Assembly: GCA_019155205.2 (NCBI GenBank)
Contig: JAHNZQ020000308.1
Coordinates: 5,375,215-5,439,214 of the forward strand
Direction of reading: 5' to 3'
Length of the DNA: 64,000 nt
From: Gracilaria vermiculophylla
Taxonomy: Eukaryota; Rhodophyta; Florideophyceae; Gracilariales; Gracilariaceae
This document shows positions 1 to 10,351 of this stretch, one piece after another. The notes beneath the pieces are model-generated. The model searched no databases. It was not told the origin of the DNA and was given only the letters and a program-made list of their open reading frames with translations. Position 1 is the first letter of the stretch. Each line of letters opens with the position of its first letter. The position numbers and the translations under genes are program-made.

Positions 1-436
1 CGGCGTCGGCCTAAGTACTCTGTGGTCAACCACTAATCTAAAATAAAATAGAAAAATGAACTAAAGTGGTGCCAGCCACAGTACACGTGGTGCAGCGGCA
101 CTACTGGCTTTCTAACACAGAATCCACTAAAGAGGGTCACGTCATACATTCCGGGTATCCTTCTGATTACCGTGCCAGAGACTATGAGTAATCTCAACGG
201 ACTTAGCTCACTATTCGGCCCTCCGAACCAAAAGCATCCCAAATGCTACATTGATTTCTCTCCGAGATGTATTCCCGTGTGGACTCCAACGCAGCTAAAG
301 CACCCAGGGGTCACGGCGAGTGTCTCGATGCGACGGGGGGCAGACGATTTTCTCGAGAAGAGATGAAGAGAATTTGCCCCTCCCCCTTAGACGGAGCGGC
401 GGGGGACACTGACTTTATCCCTTGAGGGGAAACACT

Positions 437-868
437 CTAGTTTGAACTTGACTTGTTGTAGGCTGGCCATGTGGGCCAGGCTCGTCCGAAAATTTCAGCC
501 TGTCTCCCCGACACGTACGGGAGATCTGAGCGAATTGGAGAGGAGTGAGGCATGACGGCTGGCCGTCTGATTTCCGTTACACTCGATATTGTTAGCGGAA
601 GCGTGTCCACTGTAATTCCTCTGACTGCGCGGTGAAGGATTACCTCCGAGAAGGGAGGACGAGCCAGGGTAAGTCGATCACGGAAGGGACATTCGTGGTT
701 GTCGTTCATGACGGCAACGAAAAATTCGTATTCTACCGAGATGACCTTAAACGGCGAGGCCGCCACAGGCGAGAGTTTGTGGCGCTTCTTCCGCACGGGA
801 TTAAAGAATCCATTCCAGACGAACACAAAATCGCCGGCTTCAATGGTTCTGATGCGCTCGCTTCGCAA
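437..868 (-). pseudogene. Integrase C-terminal tail of element D
   Basis: The 143-codon frame carries the pattern expected after a Ty3 integrase core: a GDFVFVWNGFF stretch, a Lys/Arg segment, then KLSPVAASPFKVISVE, which matches the usual 'GD-V-V...KL...GPF-V' fold of gypsy integrase tails. Just upstream in the same frame (to about 900) is YKRDFDGRL, matching the conserved peptide that links core and tail. No integrase core or reverse transcriptase precedes it; Gag sequence does. The last 60 residues look unconserved and may be 3' untranslated sequence. Confidence 0.6.
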
Positions 869-931
869 GCGACCGTCGAAATCCCGCTTGTAATCTTAAG
901 CACATGACATTGACTTCGACGTATCGGAGAC

Positions 932-968
932 TAGTTTCATCAACCAGGGGACTGGTTTCATCAACCAG
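932..968. repeat. Direct repeat at the gag/integrase deletion junction
   Basis: Two 16-bp copies differing at one base (932-947 and 953-968, core TTTCATCAACCAG) sit exactly between the end of the Gag-like frame and the start of the integrase tail. This is what a deletion between short repeats, or template switching during reverse transcription, could leave behind. Confidence 0.6.
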
Positions 969-1048
969 TCCTTCCACCGTTAGCGGTAGTCACCCACTGA
1001 TCGGAAAGTGACCGGCATAGCTTAAAGCCTCGGCTTATCTGCCACATA

Positions 1049-1780
1049 TCGAGCGACGAGGGTTTTGATCACGGGGTTGAACACTTCGATGAACATGGTA
1101 CTCCGCTCAGTAGCGGGGTACATGTAACCACAACGATGGGAATGCTTGTGAAGGCGTGTCGTCTCTCCGTTTTTCTGGCGTGTGTCTAGCAGAGCGAGGA
1201 TGGCGGACGAAATTGAGTGGTTGGGGCCATAAGATCACAGCAAGTACTGCACAGCTTTCAGACAGCAATGTAACTCTCCTAAGGAGACTCGGCTCGAACC
1301 TCAGACAAAGTTGTACTGGTCTCCAGGTAATCCCCGTACGAAATACGGTGGAGTAACGTAGGCTTGCCCCTTGTTCATCCCGAGTACATCGGCTTCGGTG
1401 GTAAATCGTGCCCAAAACTTTAATACAATTACGGGGTCTTCTCTAAAAAAAGGTTTATTAAAGCAGTGTGAGTTGCTTTTTTTAATGCAATTCTGCCTTC
1501 TTATCGTTTCACGGGATGTTCTTTCCATTAGGAAAATTTCCAACCGGTGGTACCGGTAAGACGTAAACTTCTGATAAATCGGATTCTTCGGCTCCAACTC
1601 TCTGAGACCGAGATGCCTCCTGTCCTTTCTCCGTGCCCGAATGGGACCAGCAGTAGCTGATGACCTCTTGAAGCGGAATTAGCGCTCCTTCCGGTCTTTG
1701 GCATCAGACTCCGAGCTTTTAGAACCTGCCCAATCACTCGATTAAAACCTCGACGAAGTCGATATGTTTTTATACTGGGC
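1049..1780 (-). pseudogene. Gag core of element D, frameshifted
   Basis: From 1597 downward one frame reads FWARFTTEADVLGMNKGQA, then a 'LP/PYFVRGLPGDQYN' block, KAVQYLL, SYGPNHSI, a DTRQK motif, HRCG and VIKTLVARYVADKPR. This is the helical core of a Ty3-type retrotransposon Gag, including its Cys-Gly and 'P-IK-LVA' blocks. Two in-frame TGA codons (after QYNFV and after VQYLL) and at least one frame change upstream of 1597 make it non-functional. Assignment rests on remembered family pattern, not an alignment. Confidence 0.5.
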
Positions 1781-1873
1781 ATGCTTATGCCCTTTTGACA
1801 TCCGCCTACGGCGATTCTTCCGCATATCTCTCAGGTCATCGCGTTGAGGGACTTTAGCAGGCCCTATCCGGAT

Positions 1874-2272
1874 TTACAGGTCCGCCCGGGGTGCCTTTTC
1901 CAGTGTCTCGACAAGGGATCGAACACGGTTAAACCGCGTCTCAACCACTTTTAAGAAGGCAGCAGGTCCTCCAAAGCATTCCAGTATAATGTTAAAATCT
2001 GGCCGCAGAACACGCAAGTCCACGACTATTGCCCTGGCGGGGTTAGTCTTGACAACCCCCCACAGGGTGGCGAACTTTCTCAGAAGGGTTTTATGGGAAG
2101 CTCGCAAAGTGCGGAGGTGCCCTACGAGATCCTCGACCTGTAAACTTCGAAGAGTGTCAGGTACTGTTTGGGCAACCGCTTCGGCGGAAAGTGCCGTGTA
2201 CGATCCAACACCGGTTACCAGACTATTCAGCAAAGCTGGGGGAAGTTCTCGGTTTTCCGAATCTTCACCCAA
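1874..2272 (-). pseudogene. Gag N-terminal region of element D
   Basis: A 132-codon open frame with a helical, leucine-rich composition (blocks LRSLQVEDLVGHLRTLRAS and VVETRFNRVRSLVETLE). It lies directly upstream of the Gag core on the same strand and is most simply its N-terminal domain. I recognise no motif in it. Position is the main argument. Confidence 0.35.
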
Positions 2273-2705
2273 AGATTTGGGACTTTTGGCGGCTAAACGC
2301 GATCCAGACTATATCGGGATCCGTGAGAGCAACCGGTTGCCCAGTTGATCACTACTTTGCTGCGAGTGACTGCGAGTGAGTACAAGCTCCGCCGTGGATG
2401 ACTTATTCGGCGTCTTGAACCCGTAGAAACTGGAAACCCACTGAGCGTTTCGGGATACAAATACTCAAAGATGAGACACACGTGTATGTGGTCCTTCTGA
2501 ATCGGAGAGCCGCTTGTAATGCAATAGCCCGCAAGGGGGAAAAGCACACGAAGACGTCTAAATCTTTCTCTACAGAGGTAGTTCTGCGGTAAAGCCCTCT
2601 CGAGTGGGCAACACGATAATGTCGGGTGTAATCGAGATAGTACTTGAGGACAGGGTCGCTTGTAGACCGTCTTTGTGGTTTTGTATGACCTAATATCTCT
2701 ATCTA

Positions 2706-3988
2706 CAGTGCGTTTCAAAAACATATTACCCCTCAAAAGTGCGCCAAAACTGTACTGTAGACTAGTTTTTGCACATAGTCTATGTAGAATCGTTTCAAAA
2801 AGATATGTACACCGTCTTCTTTATAATAAAAAAGGCTCGACGCCCGCCACTTTTCAAGCATGAACAGCTTCAAATCGTTAAGTTAAACGCCAAGAAACAT
2901 TCCTACAGTGCTATCGCTAAAAAATTAAAGCGTTCTAGGGTCACAATTGCTACTTTTCTATAAAACCGGACTCTTTGGTGCTTAAAATCATCTTCTGGAC
3001 GCCCAGAGAAGCTCAGACCAGTAGATAAGAGAGGTATTAAAAAGGGAGCTGTGCAAAGCAAAAGTATCGTGCAAAACAATTAGAATTAATCTTAATCTCA
3101 ACGTTTCTAAATCAAATATATGGAGGCAGATAAACAGCACAAACTTCTTAAAATATAAAAAAATGAAAAACACTTTCTTTCTTCAAGACCATCACAAGCC
3201 AAAGAGGATTGTTAGGTGTGCTGGAAAAGCCTAATGGAGAGAAAAATGGGAAAATATTATTCTCAATGATGAAAAAAAGTTCAATTTGGACGGACCAGAT
3301 TGCTATAAATTTTATTGGCACGATCTTCGTAAACAACGTCATGAATTTTATACCAGGCATTCAGGTGGAGGCTCTGTAATGGTTTGGGCAGGTATTTCTA
3401 AAAAAGGTTTGATGGAAATTGCCTTCATTGAAACAAACATGAGTGCGTAAAAATATCAAGAAGTTCTATAAAAAAGTTATTTTCTACCGCTTGGTTTATT
3501 TTTTCATGAAGAAATTTTCTTTTTTCAACAGGATACTGCGCCTGTACACACTTCATCTTTAATCAAAAATTGGCTACAGGAGTCTGAAGTATCTGTTCTA
3601 GAGTTACCGGCGCGCGCACCAGATTTTAACCCAATTAAAAACGTTTGAAGACTGCTGGCGAGGATGGTTTATGCGCATGGAAGGCAGTTTTAGACAGTTT
3701 TTGAACTCAAAAACTGTATTAAAAATTGCTGGAAATCTATAACAGTTCCAATTGTGGGAAAGTACATTAATTCGATGCCAAAACGTTTCATTAGCGTTAA
3801 ACATCAAAAAAAAATGCAAAATAAACTATTGAGCGTCGCGCAGTAAAGATTTGTTATTGCTGATCATATGTTTTTGAAACGGTTTTTTGACTTTACTTTT
3901 TTCTGAAACCTATTTTTGTAGGCGTACAGTATACATTTGGTAGTTTTTTGAGATTTCACGGCATGTCGTATGTTTTTGAAACAGTCTG
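2706..3988 (+). mobile_element. Tc1/mariner transposon, copy 1 (complete but dead)
   Basis: 1283 bp flanked by TA at 2704-2705 and 3989-3990. The terminal inverted repeats share CAG..TGTTTCAAAAACATA over about 20 bp. The transposase frame inside is broken. Two relatives are in the window: 38181-39463 has the same length, and 61324-62037 is truncated at its left. All share the subterminal TTTGAAACGG box about 130 bp from the right end. Confidence 0.85.
2850..3830 (+). pseudogene. Tc1-type DDE transposase, broken
   Basis: In order: a helix-turn-helix (HSYSAIAKKLKRSRVTI, about 2908-2958); a GRP-containing second DNA-binding segment (about 2996); the first catalytic aspartate block NDEKKFNLDGPD (about 3264-3299) followed by YWHDLR and GGGSVMVWAG; the second aspartate in QQDTAPVHT (about 3529-3555); and the third block PARAPDFNPIKNV (about 3610-3650). 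In active Tc1 enzymes the last motif is normally NPIEN; here the catalytic glutamate is lysine. Several in-frame stops and frame changes occur. The order and spacing are otherwise normal for a DD34E enzyme. Confidence 0.8.
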
Positions 3989-3990
3989 TA

Positions 3991-4912
3991 TGTTGCAATA
4001 ACCAGTCTGCGGTATCTCTCATCTCGAACATCTTGAGCAAATTATGGTTTAATTTTTTGTCCCAAAATGCCGCTGCAAATACCGGCGAAGTTTTATGTCT
4101 TGAGCTGCCCGTTTTGAGACCCACACGCAACGTTAGTATCCCATATGTACTTAAAAACAATTTTCAGTGGCATTGCAAGCCTCAACAACTGAATTATCTT
4201 CGAATTCTAACACAGGATCGATTGGAAAACGTTTGCCCAGCCCAAAATTCTCGTCAGAGGTGGGACTGGCGATGCTTAACATTGTTTTAATAAACTACAC
4301 GACAAGCATCCTACCGTGTAATCTATCTACTTGACTGTTCGTATCGCACGGTGCAGTATCGTCGTGCACTTTAACTGTGCGTCCTGTGCTCGATGAACTT
4401 GCAGCACGAGGCGCATTGTCGCGGTTTCGCTTGATCGGCGCAAAGTGCTCGCTGATCGCAACGTTGTTGCGCGTCGTGTTACGACGCTTGGCTGTGTGGC
4501 TTGCGGTGACGTCGCGCTCATGCTTGCATCGCGATCTCGTTAGATAGTAACAAAACTTGTTTGTTGCACCAATGCTACAGCGATTGTATACAATGTAAAG
4601 ATCCTATCACATAGCAATAACCAATTCCCTTCAAACGGTACCATGATTGCAAGCAGTACAAAAAAAATGCCTAATACATGTCCATTTGAACAATAGTTTG
4701 TATGTGCCAACAAGGACGTTTGTTAGTCAAAAACAAGGTGAATGTAAGGCAAATAGACCTTTTGGGCCGCGGAGATTCTCGGAGATAATCTTCATGTTGT
4801 GCTGTACAGTCTCCGGGGGGTGTCTCTGTCCCAGGGTAGTGTTAGTTAATTATCAAATGATCGCACAAAAACATTTAATAGTTCAACATGTAAATATCGG
4901 AAAGATAATTTG
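3991..4912. other. Intergenic, no gene recognised
   Basis: No convincing gene. A short patch at about 4370-4530 is clearly richer in G+C and CpG than its surroundings and is open in several frames, but no frame shows a motif. It may be a fragment of inserted coding DNA. Confidence 0.4.
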
Positions 4913-5811
4913 ACTTCGAACTTGGCACGAAAAGTCCACCTGATTTTCGTTTTTCCGAAGTACTGACATTCGATATGTCATATGAGAGCTCGGTGTCTTA
5001 GCTTTTTGTGTATAAAACCTTGGCTTCAAATACAGAAAACAAACGTCGTAAAGTAAGTTTTAGTAAGTGAAACACTGTAGCGACCCATACGATACTGTTT
5101 TCGCGTATACTCTTAATACATCGCACGTGCCAAGCTCGTGTCCACGAACAAAATCAACACCCACAGAGCCTGTATGAGGCTTCACAGTTTTGCACACCTC
5201 AATCATTTCAACCTTTGATGTCAACCAAGGACGATCCATCTCCATCGCTCGTTGCATCTGCCGACTTACAACCAACTCATTTTGAACACAGTTTAAAGCG
5301 CGATTTTGAGCAGCGCGAGAAGCAGCAATCTTGCGTCTCTGCTTGCGACGCTCCGCCAAAAACCTCTATTAGCGCATCTCCGCGCGGAGCAAATTCAGTA
5401 AGGCGAATGAGCTCTGCAACACTTTGAAGGCAAAAATTGCCTTTGGTTCTTGCTTTTAAAGCGTTCAGTACAGACTCCGCGGTCAAATGACGCCCGTTCA
5501 AAGTGTTTTCCTTGTCTTGTTTTGGAAGAAATTTGAAACTCTGAGGTTTGGGTTCCGTTCGACGAACTGCTTTAACTCTAGTTCTCATATGATTTCTATG
5601 ATGGTAGACTCTATTGAAAGCTAAATGTTTTTGCTCTCTCGGCACAAAGTTATGGAGGGAGAGGGTCATAAGTGTTTCCGGGAGAGGAAGTAGTAGCTTG
5701 CTGCTCGATCTTCTTACAATCGCGATTTGGAAGAAAAACGAGGATTGGAGGCGTTGAATGAAACGACGCATTAAAAAATTTCCGAGTCATTACCTGTTGA
5801 GCTGTTAGCAT
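4913..5811. repeat. Dispersed 0.9-kb repeat, copy 1
   Basis: Matches 10352-11239 along its whole length, from the GACTTCGAAC start, through a shared TATAAAACC box (about 5010), to the end near GAGCTGTTA. Long open frames exist on the minus strand (5277-5771, and an overlapping frame 5060-5359 beginning MAERRKQRRK, a strongly basic stretch). A short plus frame ends at 5427 in the same SSATL-stop as its counterpart in copy 2. The minus frame covering 5270-5480 keeps its reading in both copies, while 5060-5359 is interrupted in copy 2. I see no terminal repeats and no known transposase, and cannot say whether it is a gene or a transposon. Confidence 0.6.
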
Positions 5812-6229
5812 GAAAGACCGGAAGTCTGCTGTTCTCCTTGGAGAATCAGTCAGACTTTCCTTCGGATCGCATCTTCAGCCTGCAGTGTTACAAAGTCGGT
5901 TTCTGAGCTTTGTGCTTTTTAGGATGCACTCACTAAATGCAACTGAATTAACTAAACATTTAATGTGAACACACGAACTATACAAAGTATTATCAGAATA
6001 CAGAAAAAAAAGATTTATTCCTTCTGTTAGTGTAATTTCAGGCTGTACCCATTAGCAACACGGGCTAAGGATGAAATGGCGGTGGTTGATCTGCTGACTT
6101 TGTAGTTAGCGGCATGGACTGCAAATTGCAAGTCAGTCGCAGTACTGAGATCTTTTACCGAGCTTCGTTTTAGCTCGCCATAAAAGTACAAAAGCATGCC
6201 TGAAAAAGTCTTGTGATGTTAATAAGCTA
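5812..6229. other. Intergenic, nothing seen
   Basis: No open frame with coding character, no repeat partner and no recognisable promoter in this AT-rich stretch. Confidence 0.4.
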
Positions 6230-6570
6230 AAAAGGTATTGTTCTTATTGCGGCCTGCAAACCCACGGAAGCAAGAGGCGCTCGCGAGGAAAAAGGTAAAA
6301 CACCAAACAACACACCGAAAATGGATTAATTTCAATAGTCATTGAAACATGGAAAATAACATTGTCTTATCCTGACATGTTGGAGCCTCGTTGGATTTTC
6401 TTTCGGAATGATGTAATTATCCATCAAGGATTACTTTTCATGGCAACATGAATCAGATCATTTTCAAGGCCCATGTCTGCTCGATTCACTCTCAAATTAA
6501 GGAAATGCCTGTGGTGACATGCATCTTACAATTTCATGTCCTTTCGTAAATGGAAGCTACGGAAACCCCA
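6230..6570. repeat. End segment of the tandem unit, copy 0
   Basis: Aligns with 18490-18800 and 47225-47535: CCCACGGAAGCAAG near the start, AATGGATT, an ATCCATCAA.GATTA block, CCCATGT.TGCT, and a final CGTAAATGGAAGCTACGG. In copies 0 and 1 it is followed within 0.1-1 kb by the same F-box/LRR-like gene on the minus strand. No coding frame is conserved among the three copies, so it is a landmark of the duplicated unit rather than a gene. Confidence 0.6.
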
Positions 6571-6788
6571 ACGAACGCAAGCAAACGTTGCTGGAAACAA
6601 CAGGTGCTTAAAAAGACCCATGAACGCGTGCAATCCGATTTGCAAGTATTAGCTTGCCTTCTTTTTAAGCGATGGATTCCGTACTTGAGCGTCGTGCAAG
6701 CCCATCCATAATCTAGTCTGTGAGATACTGCAGATCTGGAAAAGTGAAACGGAGTTACCCTTCCGATCGACCACAACATCTTATAGAA

Positions 6789-7376
6789 ATGACTTGCTTC
6801 TTTCTTATGTTTGCGTTCCTTGTAATGGCTCTTGGTGAAGCCAAACAAGTTCAGCCACTTGCTATGTCGAAATCAATGCGCTCCGTTTCTGTCTCAACAT
6901 GCCCGAACCAATGCTTACCAGCATGGATTGCGTTCCAAGAGTGTTTACCGATGCTTGATAAATGTATCCTAAAAGGATGTCGAGTCGAAGGAGCCTATGG
7001 TCGCGGACCATTCGCCGTCTGCACCCAACCCGTGACATTTCCAACCCCGCCTCCATCACCAGCTCCAACAGGGTGCACTACCAGCACCACAGATCACCAC
7101 CCCGGAGAATTCGGTGTGCAATGCACTTGTCCTAATTTGGGAGTCACTTTCATCTCGATTGCAAACCCATCCGACGTGCTTTCTTGTATGAGGTCGTGTT
7201 ATGAAAACAGTGGAGACTTCCTTGAAGCTTGTCACGAGTATAAAAGGGTAAATATCAACGGAGACCTTTCGAAAATCAGACCAGTGTTCTTAGAGGTCGG
7301 AAGGGTTTGCTGCGAAAACTACTGTGGAGGTTCATTCACTTCTAGTATCGGAAAGCCTACTTGTTCGCGCAATTAG
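6789..7376 (+). CDS. Secreted cysteine-rich protein, 195 aa
   Basis: The ATG at 6789 opens a typical signal peptide (residues 1-18, hydrophobic core FFLMFAFLVMAL). The frame extends upstream only to a GTG, so 6789 is the natural start. The mature protein has 16 cysteines in two clusters (about residues 38-78 and 110-192) separated by a Pro/Thr linker TFPTPPPSPAPTG. Both clusters include paired cysteines three apart (CPNQC, CMRSC) and the second holds a CC pair, suggesting two related disulphide-bonded domains. I do not recognise the family; an extracellular or cell-wall role is inferred. It converges on the F-box/LRR-like gene, with 115 bp between stop codons. It is absent from the equivalent position of the second unit (18.8-18.9 kb). 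Confidence 0.8.
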   Translation: MTCFFLMFAFLVMALGEAKQVQPLAMSKSMRSVSVSTCPNQCLPAWIAFQECLPMLDKCILKGCRVEGAYGRGPFAVCTQPVTFPTPPPSPAPTGCTTSTTDHHPGEFGVQCTCPNLGVTFISIANPSDVLSCMRSCYENSGDFLEACHEYKRVNINGDLSKIRPVFLEVGRVCCENYCGGSFTSSIGKPTCSRN

Positions 7377-7491
7377 GAGAAGACAAGGGTTTGATATGTT
7401 GTCGCACATATTCTGAAGACGATACTTTACCACAGCACAGGAAAAGAAGAATGTCTAAAGCCATAGCTGAGATGAAAGAAAGAGATCTATC

Positions 7492-9099
7492 TTAGAGTCT
7501 AGGAGATTCAGACTCTTCAAGAAGCAACTGAAATTGGGTTCTAATAATGCTTAAATCGACTTTTTCAAAGTCTTTTTTGAGCTGGTCGATGAACTGTAAA
7601 GTTTGCCATAGATTCTGCAAATAAATCGAGTTGGAGACATTTTGGATGACGATCGGATCCGCCAATGTTACAGCCCGTATAGAAAACATCATGGGCAGTA
7701 TTTCAGAAAGAAATACAGGCATACTCCGCACGAGTTCATTGAATCCCAGAATACATTCATTACATCGATCTACAGAAGAACAGTGGGAAATCCCCATCAG
7801 ATTTAGCTTGTTGATTTTTGCCAGCTGCGGCGCCAGCAAATCCCATTTTTCTGTGCCTTGAAACATCATTTCGACAAGGAAGCGAATAATGTTGCAATTG
7901 CATGTGATTGTGAGGTCTCCATGGTTCAAGTTCAGTATACCGTCCATCACCTCATAAAATTGTTTTTGATCGCAAGCCAGTCCGGGAAACTTTCCCATAT
8001 TAATATGTTTTACATCGATTTCACTGCTCTGTTTGATCTTTTGCAGGAGAAACACATCGCTAGAATGATGAATGCAGTTCCAGTCTCCAAAATCCAGTTT
8101 TTTTAGTTGTTGTAATCTTTTTGGATTGTTTCCTATCTCCTTTACAAATAGAGAAAAAGGGGAGAGCTGGGTCAGATAGTAATTTTCTGGTTCGCCTCGA
8201 GAGAATTTTTTCACGACCGCAAAATCATCACATCCAATTTCTATGTCAGTTCTGCCTTTGTATTTCTCAAGAAGATTTCTGATCAATGCATTTGTGGAAT
8301 TAATGGAGACGCTGCTCAGAATAAGTCGAAGTTCAACGAGGTAAAAGAGATACTTAGAAAACTCAACTAGAAAACTAATACATCTATTTGCGATGGATTT
8401 TAAGGTCTGTTCATGCTCTTGAAGCCCCGTATCACTATTTTTCCCAGATTCAGATTCGACGCACAGCTTTTTTAGCCTGCTTCCTTTCTCTCTGATGACA
8501 TTTGGAACGAGTTTCAGAGCATCAGCACCGAGTCTGTGAAGTCGTAACTCTTCTATGAAAATTGGAGAGACAGCAAGCATACTCATAACATGAGAATCTG
8601 GTGAACAAAGTCTCAATGTCTTTAGATGTTGAAATCCTGTCAGGGAATATTGAAACCTTCCTTTAAAATCATTAGGATGAAATGATTGATGAAATTCCTC
8701 AAGGTTCGAGCAATGGGTTGCGATTGATGAATATAGTTTATCCTGTTCTACGACATGTTGAAATGAAGGAATTTTCAATCCCCGAAGGTTTTCTCCAATA
8801 ACAGCACATAGAAGGCATAAAGTCGTGATCAGAGATCTTTCTCGAAAGCGTACATTGAAATTATCTTCCTGAAAAGAAAGATATCCATCCACGAATGAGT
8901 TTTCGTACGTAAATAGAACATCAATTTCAACGACGGTCTCTTTCATGCGTTTGAAATATGCTTCAAGATGTTCATGTTTGTCAGAATATTTTTGAACATC
9001 CTCGTGAATTTTGCGGACGTGACAAAGATAAAGAGACGTTGGAATGAAATGACATGCGAATGTATTTATCGGCATATTGCATGAGGCATGCAAAATCAT
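7492..9099 (-). CDS. F-box/LRR-like protein, intact copy, 535 aa
   Basis: A single exon. The protein is leucine-rich with irregular repeat-like segments (NLRGLKIP at 104-111, HLKTLRL, EELRLHRL, LKKLDF), as in the solenoid of F-box/LRR substrate adaptors. It aligns along its length with the product of 41757-43397: NLRGLKIP against NLKTLKIP, EELRLHRL against EELSIGRL, and a late Cys-x2-Cys. That paralogue starts with an F-box-like helix; here the first 50 residues are diverged and no F-box is recognisable, so a ubiquitin-ligase role is only a family-based guess. The start is the first ATG of the frame; a second Met follows at residue 9. A broken duplicate lies at 18917-40050 and includes homology upstream of this ATG to about 9370. 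Confidence 0.75.
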   Translation of the reverse strand: MILHASCNMPINTFACHFIPTSLYLCHVRKIHEDVQKYSDKHEHLEAYFKRMKETVVEIDVLFTYENSFVDGYLSFQEDNFNVRFRERSLITTLCLLCAVIGENLRGLKIPSFQHVVEQDKLYSSIATHCSNLEEFHQSFHPNDFKGRFQYSLTGFQHLKTLRLCSPDSHVMSMLAVSPIFIEELRLHRLGADALKLVPNVIREKGSRLKKLCVESESGKNSDTGLQEHEQTLKSIANRCISFLVEFSKYLFYLVELRLILSSVSINSTNALIRNLLEKYKGRTDIEIGCDDFAVVKKFSRGEPENYYLTQLSPFSLFVKEIGNNPKRLQQLKKLDFGDWNCIHHSSDVFLLQKIKQSSEIDVKHINMGKFPGLACDQKQFYEVMDGILNLNHGDLTITCNCNIIRFLVEMMFQGTEKWDLLAPQLAKINKLNLMGISHCSSVDRCNECILGFNELVRSMPVFLSEILPMMFSIRAVTLADPIVIQNVSNSIYLQNLWQTLQFIDQLKKDFEKVDLSIIRTQFQLLLEESESPRL

Positions 9100-9685
9100 G
9101 TTTCACAACATACAGATGTATTCACTCGTTGCTTTATTTCAGAAGATAGCCGCGACACGTTCTCATTTGGTTCTTGAAGCGACTGCGAGGAAATAAGAAG
9201 TAATCTTTTGTCTGTCGATTTGAGTACAACTTGTTTCTCCAATCTTGTGGTTTGAAGTAGAGCAGGAAAAGAAATCAAGAATGGCGAATTCAGAAGAAGA
9301 TGCTTTGCGAAGGGTTGAGCTTCTTAAAAACGAGCACAAAATGACCCTTCTCATTTAGTGGGTGCCACATCATTTACAAAGTTATGAGATGATTTATGGC
9401 TGGGGGGATGGAAAAAATCACTGCACCAACTAACACCCGCCTGTGGAGCGTAATTGGCCGCGAATATGTTCGGCTCCCCAATATGACTGAGGGACGCCAT
9501 CTTCACCGTATATCTCACAGTCTGCGTTTCATGAGCAACGCAAAATGTGAGTACGTTTTTGTGAGCGATACGTTGAAAAAGCCCATAAGGAAATATTTAA
9601 TTATAGAATAGAAATTTTAATTAAGTTTGGAGAAGATTTTTAATAATTTGAACAATTCGCGCCGATACTTTGATGGCTGTAAACA

Positions 9686-9693
9686 TATAAAAA
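9686..9693 (+). promoter_or_regulatory. TATA box of the small secreted peptide gene
   Basis: TATAAAAA lies 96 bp before the ATG at 9782. With transcription starting about 30 bp downstream, that ATG is the first in the message, which supports the short gene. Confidence 0.55.
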
Positions 9694-9781
9694 CGAGGGT
9701 TTCAGGCTAGCAGGCAGGGTCCAATATCCATCATCATTGTGGCTCTGCATATTTTGATAACTGAAATTCTATCTAGGCATC

Positions 9782-9949
9782 ATGATTCCCTTCTTGCGTA
9801 TTGCTCTATTCTTTGGGCTGTTTCTGTTTGTTGCAAATAATACCGCACAGGCCGCCAAAGAGCTGAAGCTCTCCACCAATTCTCACTTTCCCGTGCCAGA
9901 CAGCTCAGTGCCTAAAGGACCAAAAACGTTCAGGATTTTTGGAACATAG
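9782..9949 (+). CDS. Small secreted peptide, 55 aa
   Basis: ATG to TAG encodes 55 residues. Residues 1-24 form a textbook signal peptide: MIPFLR, a hydrophobic core ending VANN, and a cleavage site TAQA|A. The mature part is about 31 residues, lacks cysteine, and is rich in Ser, Pro and Lys (VPDSSVPKGPKTF) before RIFGT. A TATA box at 9686 and the absence of any earlier ATG after it support a real gene. It stands alone between the F-box/LRR-like gene and the dispersed repeat. Function unknown; a secreted signalling or defence peptide is possible but unproven. It is missing from the second unit (40.05-40.6 kb). Confidence 0.6.
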   Translation: MIPFLRIALFFGLFLFVANNTAQAAKELKLSTNSHFPVPDSSVPKGPKTFRIFGT

Positions 9950-10351
9950 CGATTTGTCGCGTAGTAGCCTAAAAAGAGTTTCTTTGTGCCTCCACCACAC
10001 ACAGGAGGGTTTATCGTAAAACAATCGCGTGCTCTTGCGTAGTAGAGGTTTGAGTCTTGCTTTTCTGGAGTTTTCCTGCTGTAGCTTCGAGCTCTCCACG
10101 TACTACACCCCTCTCTGAAGTAGCTAGCTATATGTGTTGTACTTTACTACACGTAGCCGCATACCTTTTGTGCTATCAGCGTCGAAACTTGAGCATTGAC
10201 GGCCACGTGCTTCCACTACAGATGGTTTTGCATGTTCCATGGAGTAATGCCATACCTGTGTACATCAAGTCTCACTGCTGACAGTACAGTATTTTAGTGC
10301 CGACTTTATAATAAACTGTAAAAGATCAACATTTAATTTGTCAGAAAGTTA
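9950..10351. other. Intergenic, downstream of the peptide gene
   Basis: No coding frame of interest. Several short GTAGTA/TACTAC motifs recur (about 9961, 10038, 10102, 10145) without clear structure. Confidence 0.3.

Larger units (their letters stand above)
1..2703 (-). mobile_element. Ty3/gypsy remnant D with most of pol deleted
   Basis: Read on the minus strand this stretch runs Gag N-terminus (2272-1874), Gag core (about 1780-1049) and then directly the C-terminal tail of an integrase (868-437). Protease, reverse transcriptase, RNase H and the integrase core are missing, so it is an internally deleted, non-autonomous derivative. A polypyrimidine run at 377-388 (polypurine on the element strand) lies where a polypurine tract before a 3' LTR would be. 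I could not define LTRs: the left one probably runs off the window, and 2293-2703 is only a candidate leader or 5' LTR. The right limit is set by the mariner that follows. Confidence 0.65.

Noticed and set aside
4327..4521. 64-codon minus frame in a GC-rich patch
   Set aside because: Open in more than one frame because of composition; no motif or promoter.
9282..9359. Short plus-strand frame starting MANSEEDALRR
   Set aside because: Only 25 codons. The copy at about 40000 extends differently, and the same DNA is upstream sequence of the F-box/LRR-like gene. It could be a first exon, but nothing supports one.
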